NCBI RefSeq assembly: GCF_014843845.1
Contig: NZ_JHQS01000056.1
Location: 240,713-304,712 of the forward strand
Source of the DNA: Mesorhizobium amorphae
GTDB taxonomy: Bacteria > Pseudomonadota > Alphaproteobacteria > Rhizobiales > Rhizobiaceae
Direction: 5' to 3'
Length of the DNA: 64,000 nucleotides
The notes below the pieces were generated by a model, which saw only the letters and a program-made list of their open reading frames with translations, had not been told where the DNA came from and searched no databases. Made by a program: the position numbers and the translations under genes. Shown piece by piece: positions 27,627 to 36,038 of this stretch (position 1 is its first letter; the number at the start of each line of letters is the position of its first letter).

Positions 27627-28331
27627 ATGAGTGTAGAAAAAGTAGCAGTAATCGTTGCGGGCGGCAGCGGGATGGGTGCGGCGGCGGCCAAGCGCATGGC
27701 AGCGGACGGCTTCAAGGTCGCCATTCTGTCCTCGTCCGGCAAGGGCGAGGCGCTGGCCAAGGAGCTTGGCGGCCTCGGCGTCACCGGTTCCAACCAGTCG
27801 AATGAGGATCTGCAGCGTCTTGTCGACCTGACGCTCGAGCGCTTCGGCCGCATCGACGTGCTGGTCAACAGCGGCGGGCACGGGCCGCGCGCGCCGATCC
27901 TCGAGATTACCGACGAGCAATGGCACACCGGCATGGATGTCTACCTTCTGAACGTCATCCGGCCGGTGCGCATCGTTGCACCGCAGATGGTCAAGCAAAA
28001 GGCCGGTGCCATCGTCAACATCTCGACCGCATGGGTGATCGAGCCGAGCCCGATGTTCCCGACCTCGGCCGTGTTCCGCGCCGGCCTTGCCGCCTACACC
28101 AAGATCTTTGCCAACACCTACGCCGCCGACAATGTGCGCATGAACAACGTACTGCCTGGCTGGATCGACAGCCTGCCGGCCACCGAGGAGCGCCGCGACA
28201 GCGTGCCGATGCAGCGCTACGGCACCAGCGAAGAGGTTGCCGCGACCATCGCCTTCCTCGCCCCCGAAGGTGCGGGCTACATCACCGGCCAGAACTTCCG
28301 CGTCGACGGCGGCGTCATCCGCGCGATCTGA
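27627..28331 (+). CDS. SDR-family oxidoreductase lacking the canonical YxxxK
   Basis: A 234-residue protein from ATG 27627, preceded by AGGAAGGG. The cofactor loop is AGGSGMGAAAA (residues 11-21), NSGG is the NNAG-like motif, and GQNFRVDGGVIRAI is the usual SDR end. In place of the catalytic Y-x-x-x-K the sequence reads FPTSAVFRAGLAAYTK, with R at the lysine position and S at the tyrosine position. It therefore belongs to an atypical SDR group and may not be a classical dehydrogenase. It is divergent from the altered LysR gene, which would normally be its regulator. Confidence 0.85.
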   Translation: MSVEKVAVIVAGGSGMGAAAAKRMAADGFKVAILSSSGKGEALAKELGGLGVTGSNQSNEDLQRLVDLTLERFGRIDVLVNSGGHGPRAPILEITDEQWHTGMDVYLLNVIRPVRIVAPQMVKQKAGAIVNISTAWVIEPSPMFPTSAVFRAGLAAYTKIFANTYAADNVRMNNVLPGWIDSLPATEERRDSVPMQRYGTSEEVAATIAFLAPEGAGYITGQNFRVDGGVIRAI

Positions 28332-28508
28332 CTGCCGGGCGCACGAGGCGCCGGTTCCGTTCGGCACCGGCAAATGTCGAACTGGTGGTTGCCGGCACGA
28401 AGCCGAGACCCAGATACCATCCCGTGGCAGATCTATCCCGATGCCGGTCTCCGGCTGAGCGTCCCACGGCGTCGCACCGGCACTTTTGCATCGGGCACGG
28501 AGGACACC

Positions 28509-28757
28509 ATGACACGCAACGACATCATTTCGGTTCTGGGGCCTGTGGACGAAGCCGTCATCGCCGACATCGCGCTGACCGGTGCCAGCCTCGAGGAATT
28601 GCGCGAAGCCTTCGCCTGGATCGGCGCCGACGAGGCGCTGGTCAACGAGGGCCATCCCTTGCCGGACGCAAGGGTGGTGCGGCTGATCGAGATTCTCGAA
28701 GTGCCTGAGGACGAGGATGGGCCAAGGGCACCGGCGGCGCAGGAGTTTGGTGAGTAG
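28509..28757 (+). CDS. small conserved-looking hypothetical protein
   Basis: An 82-residue acidic protein from ATG 28509 with GGAGG close upstream. It begins MTRNDIISVLGPVDEAVIAD and contains LEELREAFAWIGADEALVNE, a helical pattern common in small rhizobial proteins of unknown role. No membrane or signal segment. It follows the SDR gene by about 180 bases and ends at the 28754-28824 repeat. Confidence 0.75.
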   Translation: MTRNDIISVLGPVDEAVIADIALTGASLEELREAFAWIGADEALVNEGHPLPDARVVRLIEILEVPEDEDGPRAPAAQEFGE

Positions 28758-28824
28758 GGCAGTAGGCAGTAGGGCAGTAGGGATGCGCCACCTTGCTTTT
28801 TCCTACTGCCTACTCCCTACTGCC
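28754..28824. repeat. GCAGTAGG short-unit repeat with inverted arms
   Basis: The left part (28754-28783) is made of GTAGGGCAGTAGGCAGTAGG-type units, and the right part (28801-28824) is the inverted counterpart (CCTACTGCCTACTCCCTACT). Together they can fold into a long hairpin between two convergent genes. It could act as a bidirectional terminator. The unit is also a slippage-prone simple repeat. Confidence 0.7.
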
Positions 28825-28845
28825 TCACATTCCCCTATTCCCTCT

Positions 28846-29343
28846 TTACGCCCTCGACAGCACCCTGCGCATGATCAGCGAGGCGTGGCCGCCCACGCCA
28901 TGCGCAGCCGCCCGCTTCTCGACCACTTCGAAGCCGTGCTTGCGGTAGAAGGCGATGGCTCGGTCGTTGCCTTCGATCACCTCCAGCGCAATGCTCGCAA
29001 TACCCGCATGGGCGGCAAGCACCGCATGCAGCATGTCGGTCGCCAGCCCCGAGCCGAATTCGCTCTTGTCGACGTGCAGCCGGTCGAGCATGACGTCGCC
29101 CTTTTCGTCCATCGCCGCCATCGCGTAGCCGGCGATCGAGCCGTCGGGCCGTTCAGCCACGAAGGACATCTTGTTGTCGTCCCGGAGTTCCGCCGCCAGC
29201 CGCTCCGGCGAATGCTTGTCGTCCGACAGCCGTGCCGTGGTCTCGGCACCCATGATCGGCGAGTAGGTGCGGCGCCAGGAGTCTCCCAGCAGCCTTGATG
29301 CCGACGCCACGTCCTGTTCGGTCATCGCCCTGATCCGGTTCAT
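28846..29343 (-). CDS. GNAT-family N-acetyltransferase
   Basis: A 165-residue protein from ATG 29343, preceded by AGGAG. It begins MNRIRAMTEQDVASASRLLG. The acetyl-CoA site is FGSGLATDMLHAVLAAH (corresponding to the family's Q/RxxGxG/A loop), and GNDRAIAFYRKHGFEVVEKR is the typical fourth-helix segment. The substrate is unknown. It is convergent with the small protein gene and divergent from the sugar operon. Confidence 0.88.
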   Translation of the reverse strand: MNRIRAMTEQDVASASRLLGDSWRRTYSPIMGAETTARLSDDKHSPERLAAELRDDNKMSFVAERPDGSIAGYAMAAMDEKGDVMLDRLHVDKSEFGSGLATDMLHAVLAAHAGIASIALEVIEGNDRAIAFYRKHGFEVVEKRAAAHGVGGHASLIMRRVLSRA

Positions 29344-29513
29344 CGCCAACTCCTGTCCTGGGGTGGCCTCGAAATTCACCGCCTCAAGCGCGACCAGCCC
29401 GGCGAAGCTAGCCAAGGGCAGGGGATCTCGCAAGAACCGTGACGCAGCCGCACAGCGCCGAATCTGCCAATCTCCCCGACAAAGGGACAGCGCACGGCGC
29501 GCGCCGTTCGTTT

Positions 29514-29560
29514 CTTGAAATAATAACTTTACAAAAATTCATAATTATGTGAAGTAACGC
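29514..29560 (+). promoter_or_regulatory. AT-rich promoter/operator candidate of the CUT2 sugar operon
   Basis: The 60 bases before the operon are far more AT-rich than the surroundings. They contain a perfect ten-base palindrome CATAATTATG (29540-29549), extended to an imperfect TTCATAATTATGTGAA. The operon encodes its own RpiR-type regulator, which often binds such dyads, so an operator is inferred. Binding is not shown by the sequence. Confidence 0.35.
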
Positions 29561-29576
29561 AACCGAAAGGCCATCC

Positions 29577-30578
29577 ATGACATCGCACCGCTTTGCCACC
29601 CGTCTGAATTCCTTTGCCTCGCGGCCCGAGGCAGAATGGCCCGGCCTTGCCGGCAAGCCGTCGCTGATGCAGATGGCGGCGCGCGCGGCCAAGGTCGAAG
29701 GACTCACCGACCTAGACCTCAACTTTCCCGACCATATCGGTGAAAAGCCAACAGAAATTGCTCGGAAACTGGGCGATATCGGGCTTTCCATCAATGGCTT
29801 CGCCATGCGCTACTACTCCAATCCGGCTTTCAAGCTCGGCGCCTTCACCAATCCGGACCCGGCGGTGCGCCGCGAAGCCATCGACCTGACAAAGGCCGGC
29901 ATCGACGCAGCGCGTGAAGCCGGCGCCAGTCTGATGACGCTGTGGCTCGGGCAGGATGGCTTCGATTATGCCTTCCAGGCCGACTATGCGACACTCTGGC
30001 AACACGAAATCGATGGGATTCGTGAAGTTTCGGCGCATGATCCCGGTTGCCAGATCAGTCTGGAATACAAGCCGAACGAGCCGCGCTCTTACTCGCTGAT
30101 GCCGGACGCTGCGACGACCTTGCTGGCGATCCGCGATGTCGGCCTGCCCAATCTCGGCGTCACGCTCGACTTCGCCCATGTGCTCTATGCCGACGAACAG
30201 CCGGCCTTCGCCGCCGCGCTCATTGCCCGCCACAGCAAGTTGCTCGGCGTCCATCTCAACGACGGCTACGCCAAGCGTGACGACGGCCTGATGGTCGGCG
30301 CTGTGCACACGTTGCAGACGATCGAATTGCTGCGTCAGATCCATCGGGACGGCTACGCCGGCGCCATCTATTTCGACACATTCCCCGACATGACCGGGCT
30401 CGATCCGGTGCGCGAGTGCGAGGTCAACATCGCCACCGTCAAGCGCATGCTCGGCGTCGTCGAGCGCCTCGAGAAGGACAACCGCCTGTCCGCCGCCGTC
30501 GCAAGCCAGGATGCCGTCACCTCGCAGGCCATCGTCCAGGAAGCCATGCTTGGGCGCGACACGCCCGGAGTCACCTGA
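29577..30578 (+). CDS. sugar phosphate isomerase/epimerase (xylose-isomerase-like TIM barrel)
   Basis: A 333-residue protein, first gene of the sugar operon, with GAAAGG six bases upstream. The fold is the AP-endonuclease-2/xylose-isomerase type. Metal-ligand residues appear as E in SLEYKPNEPR, D and H in VTLDFAHVLY, H in GVHLNDGYAK, and D in YFDTFPDMTG. It likely isomerises or epimerises the imported sugar before or after phosphorylation by the PfkB kinase encoded at the operon end. The C-terminal 40 residues are helical and variable. The specific sugar is unknown. Confidence 0.85.
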   Translation: MTSHRFATRLNSFASRPEAEWPGLAGKPSLMQMAARAAKVEGLTDLDLNFPDHIGEKPTEIARKLGDIGLSINGFAMRYYSNPAFKLGAFTNPDPAVRREAIDLTKAGIDAAREAGASLMTLWLGQDGFDYAFQADYATLWQHEIDGIREVSAHDPGCQISLEYKPNEPRSYSLMPDAATTLLAIRDVGLPNLGVTLDFAHVLYADEQPAFAAALIARHSKLLGVHLNDGYAKRDDGLMVGAVHTLQTIELLRQIHRDGYAGAIYFDTFPDMTGLDPVRECEVNIATVKRMLGVVERLEKDNRLSAAVASQDAVTSQAIVQEAMLGRDTPGVT

Positions 30579-30625
30579 AGCGCCCGGCGTCGCCATACGC
30601 CGTTTTTCACCAAGGGAGGAATGCC

Positions 30626-31678
30626 ATGAAACTTCTGCTTGCCGCCGCCACCGCTGCCCTGATGGCTTTGTCCATCGGCTCGGCCTTTGCCGCCGACCTT
30701 GCGCCGCTCAACTCCGATACAGAGAAGGACCGCATCGACTGGTCGCAGCTGGAAGCAAAGTTCGGCGCGTTCCCCAAATTGCCCGACGGCACCAAGGCCG
30801 GCGCCGTCTCCAAGACGCTGACCAACGAATACTGGCGCTCGCTGGGCGAGGGCTACAAGGCATTCGGCGACCGCGTCGGCGTGCCGGTCGTCTATCAGGC
30901 GGCGCAAAGCGAGGGCGACCAGCTCGGACAGCTAACCATCGCCGAGGGCTTGGTGACGCAGGGCTACAATGTGCTGCTCGTCTCGCCGCAGACCGACTCC
31001 AATCTGCAGCCGATCATGGAACAGGCCAAGGCAGCCAATGTGCCGGTCGTCAACGTCAATGACGCCGTCATCCCGCAGGCCGAGCACTATGTCGGCAATG
31101 TCCAACGCGACAATGGCGTGCGCGTCGCCAAATGGTTCATCAAGAACCGGCCGAATGGTGGCAAGGTCGCCATCGTCGAGGGCCAGGCCGGCGTCTATGC
31201 CGCTGTCCAGCGCACCGACGGCTTCAAGACCACCATCACCGAAGGAGGCAAGTTCGAGGTCGTCGCCAGCGTGCCCGGCAACTGGGACCGCCAGACCTCC
31301 TATGATGCGGCCACCAACATCCTGCAGCAGCACCCCGACCTGATCGGCTTCTACGCCAACAATGACGGCATGGCGCTGGGCATCGTCGAGGCGGTCAAGG
31401 CGGCCGGCCTGCAGGACAAGGTCGCCGTGTTCGGCACAGACGGCATATCCGACGCCTATGCCTCGATCCGCGCCGGCGAATTGACCGGCACTGTCGACAG
31501 CTTCCCGGTGCTGACCGGCGAGGTGGCGCTGGAAACGGCGCTGCGTCTCGTCGCCGGGCAGAAGCTGCCGCGCGTCGTCGCCACGCCGCAGGCGCTGATC
31601 ACCAAGGATAATGCCGACCGCTATTCCGGCCCCGATGCACGCAAGGCATTGCTCGAGGACGCGGCCGTCGGCCAGTAG
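30626..31678 (+). CDS. CUT2 sugar ABC transporter substrate-binding protein
   Basis: A 350-residue periplasmic protein from ATG 30626 behind AAGGGAGGA. A Sec signal peptide (MKLLLAAATAALMALSIGSA to FAAD) leads into a type I periplasmic binding fold as in RbsB: YNVLLVSPQTDSNLQPIMEQ, VPVVNVNDAV, FYANNDGMALGIVEAVKAAG, VFGTDGISDAYASI. It captures a pentose, hexose or polyol for the RbsA/RbsC-like pair encoded next. Confidence 0.92.
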   Translation: MKLLLAAATAALMALSIGSAFAADLAPLNSDTEKDRIDWSQLEAKFGAFPKLPDGTKAGAVSKTLTNEYWRSLGEGYKAFGDRVGVPVVYQAAQSEGDQLGQLTIAEGLVTQGYNVLLVSPQTDSNLQPIMEQAKAANVPVVNVNDAVIPQAEHYVGNVQRDNGVRVAKWFIKNRPNGGKVAIVEGQAGVYAAVQRTDGFKTTITEGGKFEVVASVPGNWDRQTSYDAATNILQQHPDLIGFYANNDGMALGIVEAVKAAGLQDKVAVFGTDGISDAYASIRAGELTGTVDSFPVLTGEVALETALRLVAGQKLPRVVATPQALITKDNADRYSGPDARKALLEDAAVGQ

Positions 31679-31747
31679 CACAAAAGACAGGGCGAGGCGG
31701 CGGGTGTCGGCAGAGCATTTTCGCTCGGCTGACACCTTGCCCGGAGA

Positions 31748-33280
31748 ATGGAACCAATGTCACCCCGGCTGCAATTCGCAGGTATCTCCAAGCTGTTTCC
31801 TGCCGTGCGGGCCCTCGACGACGTGTCCTTCTCGGTCGGCGCCGGCGAGATCCATGGCCTGCTTGGCGAGAACGGCGCCGGCAAGTCGACGCTACTGCGC
31901 ATCCTGTCGGGGGTCTACCGACCGACAGCGGGAAGCGTGCTGATCGACGGCCAGCCAGTGACGCTGAACAACCCGGTCGCGGCGCGCGCCGCCGGTGTCG
32001 CCATGATCCATCAGGAACTGCAGCAGGTGCCGCGCCTCAGCGTCGCCCAGAACATGTTTCTCGGCCATCCGCTGACCCGTGGCGGCATCTTTGTCGCCAG
32101 AGGCGAGCAGGAACGCCGCGCCGCTGAAGCCCTTGCCGCCCTCGACCCATCTATCGATCCGGCCGCCCCGCTCGGCAGCCTGAAGGTGGCGCAGCGGCAG
32201 ATTGTCGAGATCGCCCGCGCTCTGCTCGATCGCGCCAGGATCGTCGCCATGGACGAGCCGACATCGAGCCTGACGCCGAGCGAATTCGAGCGCCTGGCCG
32301 AGGTCATCGTCGGCCTTGCCCGCGACGGCGTCGCGGTCGTCTATGTCTCGCACAAGCTGGACGAGGTGTTCGGCATCTGCAAGCGCGCCACCATCATGCG
32401 CGATGGTGGCGTGGTCGATTCCGTTGATCTCGCGCAGGTGTCGGAAAAATCCGTCGTCGCCATGATGGTGGGCCGCGAGCTTGCCCAGGAACAGCACCGT
32501 TCTCATGCCACCGGCGATGTCAGGCTCAGCGTGCGCGGGCTCGCCTCGGCGACCAAGGTGCACGACGTGTCCTTGAACCTCAATCGCGGCGAGGTGCTGG
32601 GCATTGCCGGCCTGGTCGGCTCGGGCCGCACCGAGTTGCTGCGGCTCTTGGCCGGCACCGACCGTGCGTCGTCCGGTACCATCGAGATCGACGGCAAGGC
32701 GGTCAGGTTTTCCGGCCCGCGCGACGCCATCGCCGCCGGCATCGGCCTGGTGCCGGAGGAGCGCAAGCGCGAAGGCATCGTGCCGTTGCGCTCCATCACC
32801 AGCAACATGGCGTTGGCCTCGATGGGCGTGTTCGCGCCGCGCGGCGTCATCGATCATCGCCGCCTGAAACGGGTGGCGGCCGAGAAGATGAAGCGGGTCA
32901 ATCTCAGGCCGTTCCTGCTCGACCGGCCGATCCGTCTGTTCAGTGGCGGCAACCAGCAGAAGGCGATCATCGGCCGCTGGCTCGCGGCAGGGACCCGCAT
33001 CCTTCTGTTCGACGAGCCGACGCGCGGCATCGATGTCGGCGCCAAGGCGGAGATCTACCACCTGATCGAGGAGCTCGCCGCCGAGGGCCATTCGGTTGTC
33101 GTCGTGTCTTCCGAACTGCCCGAGGTGATCCGGCTTGCCGACCGCGTGCTGGTCATGCGCGACGGCACGGTTGCTGCCGAGCTCGACCGGGCAAGTCTCA
33201 GCGAACAGGCGATCGCGGCGCATGCCATACCACAAACGCAAATGCAGGTCGGCAAAACCGGACCGCAGGCAAGGCAGTAG
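31748..33280 (+). CDS. CUT2 sugar ABC transporter ATPase (RbsA-like, two domains)
   Basis: A 510-residue protein with two nucleotide-binding domains. The first has Walker A GENGAGKST and a Walker B-type segment IVAMDEPTSSLT. The second has a Walker A-like GLVGSGRTELLR, signature FSGGNQQKAIIGRWLA and Walker B ILLFDEPTRGIDVG. This is the RbsA/XylG/MglA architecture. ATG 31757 is an equally good start. The stop is immediately followed by the ATG of the permease gene. Confidence 0.94.
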   Translation: MEPMSPRLQFAGISKLFPAVRALDDVSFSVGAGEIHGLLGENGAGKSTLLRILSGVYRPTAGSVLIDGQPVTLNNPVAARAAGVAMIHQELQQVPRLSVAQNMFLGHPLTRGGIFVARGEQERRAAEALAALDPSIDPAAPLGSLKVAQRQIVEIARALLDRARIVAMDEPTSSLTPSEFERLAEVIVGLARDGVAVVYVSHKLDEVFGICKRATIMRDGGVVDSVDLAQVSEKSVVAMMVGRELAQEQHRSHATGDVRLSVRGLASATKVHDVSLNLNRGEVLGIAGLVGSGRTELLRLLAGTDRASSGTIEIDGKAVRFSGPRDAIAAGIGLVPEERKREGIVPLRSITSNMALASMGVFAPRGVIDHRRLKRVAAEKMKRVNLRPFLLDRPIRLFSGGNQQKAIIGRWLAAGTRILLFDEPTRGIDVGAKAEIYHLIEELAAEGHSVVVVSSELPEVIRLADRVLVMRDGTVAAELDRASLSEQAIAAHAIPQTQMQVGKTGPQARQ

Positions 33281-34258
33281 ATGACGGACATATCGGAAAA
33301 TACAGCAACGCGGCCCAAGGCGGATTTCCTGCACCGGTTTTCCATGCGCGACGCCGGCACGCTGATCGGCCTGATCGTCATCCTCGCCGTCTTCGGCGCG
33401 CTGGTGCCGGGCTTCTTCGCCGAGCGCAATTTGATCAACATCCTGCAGCAGTCGAGCATCAACGCTTGCCTGGCGCTGGGCATGACGCTGGTCATCATCT
33501 CCGGCGGCATCGACCTGTCCGTCGGGCCGACAGCTGCACTTTCGGCGGTCATCTCGGCCTCGATGCTGGTCGCGGGCGTGCCGTTTCCGCTCGCCATCGT
33601 CTCGAGCTTCGCCGTCGGCCTTGCCTGCGGCCTGCTCAACGGCGTGCTCGTCGCCCATGTCGGGCTGCAACCCTTCATCGTCACGCTGGGAACGCTCAGC
33701 ACCTACCGGGCGCTGGCGCTGATCTACACCGGCGGCAATCCGGTACTCGGCCTGCCGGCCGGCTTCCGCTCCATCTTCAACGGCTCGCTGTTCGGCCTGC
33801 CGCTAGCGGTCGTCATCGTCGCCGTCGTCGCGCTGGTCGCCTGGATCATCCTCAAGAAGACGCCTTTCGGCGAATATCTGCTCGCCGTCGGCGGCAATGA
33901 GGAGGCCGCCTATATCGCCGGCGTACCGATCGCCCGCACCAAGATCGCCGCCTACATGATATCGGGACTTCTGGCGGCCCTTGCCGCGCAGATCCTGATC
34001 GGCCGGCTGGGGGCGGCCGAACCCATTCTCGGCAATCTGTGGGAGCTTGACGCGATTGCCGCGGCCGCTATCGGAGGCGCCTCGCTGATGGGCGGCAAGG
34101 GCAGCGTCGTCGGCACCATTCTGGGCGCCGTCATCCTCGGCGCCATGCGCAACGGCCTGACGCTGATGAACGTCCAGTCCTTCTATCAGCTGCTTGCAAC
34201 TGGCCTTATAATCCTCGCCGCGATGCTTATCGATCGCGTGACGAGGGGACGTGGATGA
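33281..34258 (+). CDS. CUT2 sugar ABC transporter permease (RbsC-like)
   Basis: A 325-residue inner-membrane protein with eight to ten helices. ALGMTLVIISGGIDLSVGPT is the diagnostic motif of the family, and GNEEAAYIAGVPI matches the cytoplasmic loop that docks on the ATPase. It starts directly after the ATPase stop codon and overlaps the regulator gene by four bases, so the operon is translationally coupled. Confidence 0.94.
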   Translation: MTDISENTATRPKADFLHRFSMRDAGTLIGLIVILAVFGALVPGFFAERNLINILQQSSINACLALGMTLVIISGGIDLSVGPTAALSAVISASMLVAGVPFPLAIVSSFAVGLACGLLNGVLVAHVGLQPFIVTLGTLSTYRALALIYTGGNPVLGLPAGFRSIFNGSLFGLPLAVVIVAVVALVAWIILKKTPFGEYLLAVGGNEEAAYIAGVPIARTKIAAYMISGLLAALAAQILIGRLGAAEPILGNLWELDAIAAAAIGGASLMGGKGSVVGTILGAVILGAMRNGLTLMNVQSFYQLLATGLIILAAMLIDRVTRGRG

Positions 34259-35130
34259 CCTTGAGCAGCCTGGATCTGAAAGCCGTAGGACCGCGCATCC
34301 GCATGATGATGCCGCATCTGACCCCGCTGGAGGCGAAGGTGGTGGAGACCGTCTTCGGCCGGCGCGGCTTCGACGACACCATTCCGCTGAAGCAGATCGC
34401 CGAGGAGGCCGGCGTGTCGGAGGCGATGGTGGTCAAGATCGCCAAGAAGCTCGGCTTTTCCGGCTATCGCGACTTCCGCACCGCCGTCTACGAGTACAGC
34501 CGCCTGCCGACCGCCGAGATGCATCAGGAACTGTCGGCCGACGACAGCTCGGCCGAGATCGTGCAAAAGGTGTTCCGCACATCGATCCACGCGCTGGAGG
34601 AGACGCTGGCCATCCTCGACATGGAGGATTTCGACCGCGCCGCCGATCTGCTCTACAGGGCGAAGAACCGCGACTTCTACGGTGTCGGCGGTTCGGCTCA
34701 GATCGCCCGCGACGTGTCGCACAAATTCCTGCGCATCGGAATCCGCGCCTCGGTCTACGACGACTCCCACATGATGCTGATGTCGGCCTCGCTGCTCGGC
34801 GCGGACGACGTCGCCGTCGGCTTCTCGCATTCCGGCAACACGTCAGCCGTCATCGACGCCATCCAGCTTGCCAGGAAGAGCGGCGCCCGTACTTTAGCCA
34901 TCACCAATTACGACAATTCGCCGCTGGCCCAGATTGCCGACATCGTGCTGTGCTCGACGGCGCAGGGCTCGCCGCTGATGGGCGAGAACGCGGCCGCGCG
35001 CATTGCCCAACTCAACATCCTCGACGCGCTGTTCGTCGCGGTCGCGCAGCGCGACTACCAGGCGGCGGAGCGCAATCTCGGCCGCACCATGTCGGCAGTG
35101 ACATCGAAACGAAAAGACCGGGGCACATGA
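34255..35130 (+). CDS. MurR/RpiR-family regulator with SIS domain
   Basis: A 291-residue protein. The N-terminal HTH (about 15-80) reads PLKQIAEEAGVSEAMVVKIA and KKLGFSGYRDFR. A SIS sugar-phosphate-binding domain follows (about 125-265): DFYGVGGSAQIARDVSHKFL, VGFSHSGNTSAVIDAIQLAR, ITNYDNSPLAQIADIVL. It probably senses a phosphorylated intermediate of the pathway and controls this operon, perhaps through the dyad near 29540. ATGA overlaps link it to the permease and kinase genes. Confidence 0.92.
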   Translation: MTLSSLDLKAVGPRIRMMMPHLTPLEAKVVETVFGRRGFDDTIPLKQIAEEAGVSEAMVVKIAKKLGFSGYRDFRTAVYEYSRLPTAEMHQELSADDSSAEIVQKVFRTSIHALEETLAILDMEDFDRAADLLYRAKNRDFYGVGGSAQIARDVSHKFLRIGIRASVYDDSHMMLMSASLLGADDVAVGFSHSGNTSAVIDAIQLARKSGARTLAITNYDNSPLAQIADIVLCSTAQGSPLMGENAAARIAQLNILDALFVAVAQRDYQAAERNLGRTMSAVTSKRKDRGT

Positions 35131-36017
35131 CGCCGTCGACAACGCCGCTGGTCACCGTGTTCGGCAGCCTGCATTACGACATCATGGTCGATGCTCCCGA
35201 CCGCCCGCGCAAGGGCGAGACGGTGACCGGCCATGCCTGGCACCCCAAATGTGGTGGCAAGGGCGGCAACCAGGCGGTGTCGGCGGCGCGGGCCGGCGTG
35301 CGTGCGGCGATGATCGGCGCCGTCGGGGACGACGATTTCGGCAGGGCGCTACTCACCAATCTCGACCGCAACGGTGTCAACCGCCGCTTCGTGCGGATCG
35401 AACCCGGCGCCGGCTCCGGCATGAGTGTCGCGATCTTTGACGCGAGCGGCGACTATGGCGCGGTGATCGTCTCGGGCAGCAATCTCACTCTGGGCGAACA
35501 GGACATCGCCGCCGCCCGCACAACGATCGCCGAAACCTCGGTGCTGTTGTTGCAGAACGAGGTGCCGGAAGCCGCCAACATCGCCGCCGCCTGCGCCGTG
35601 AAGTCATCCGGCGGCCGTATCGTTCTTAACGCCGCCCCGGCCCGCGAACTGTCGGGCGAATTGATCGCGCTTGTAGACATCGTCATCGTCAACGCCATCG
35701 AGGCGGAATTCCTGGCCGGTGTGCCGGTCGTCGACACGCTCGACGGCGCCGCCGAAGCGGCGCGCCGGCTTGCCAATGTCTATCCCGCCGCGATCGTCAC
35801 CGCCGGCGGGGACGGGGTCGCCTATTGCGACCGAACGGGTGAGGCCCTCGCGCTGGCGGGCATTCCGGTGAAGGTCGTCAGCACCCATGGCGCCGGCGAC
35901 GAGTTCGTTGGAGCGTTTGCGACGGCACTTGCTCGTGGAGAACCTGTGCAAGCAGCGATCACTGCCGCCAATGAAGCCGCGGCGCGGCTCGTGGCGACCC
36001 CGGAAGGGGAGCGGTGA
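35127..36017 (+). CDS. PfkB-family carbohydrate kinase (ribokinase-like)
   Basis: A 296-residue protein from ATG 35127, overlapping the regulator stop. GGKGGNQAVSAARAG near residue 38 is the first PfkB signature. STHGAGDEFVGAFATALARG near 255 is the second, with the catalytic aspartate in GAGD. It phosphorylates the imported sugar or its isomer. Ribokinase activity is possible, but the sugar is not determined by sequence. It is the last gene of the six-gene operon. Confidence 0.92.
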   Translation: MTPSTTPLVTVFGSLHYDIMVDAPDRPRKGETVTGHAWHPKCGGKGGNQAVSAARAGVRAAMIGAVGDDDFGRALLTNLDRNGVNRRFVRIEPGAGSGMSVAIFDASGDYGAVIVSGSNLTLGEQDIAAARTTIAETSVLLLQNEVPEAANIAAACAVKSSGGRIVLNAAPARELSGELIALVDIVIVNAIEAEFLAGVPVVDTLDGAAEAARRLANVYPAAIVTAGGDGVAYCDRTGEALALAGIPVKVVSTHGAGDEFVGAFATALARGEPVQAAITAANEAAARLVATPEGER

Positions 36018-36038
36018 GGGATGGCGGCGCTCGCCTGT

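Noticed and set aside
31892..33670. 592-codon open frame on the minus strand
   Set aside because: Antisense to the RbsA-like ATPase and permease genes; no motifs.
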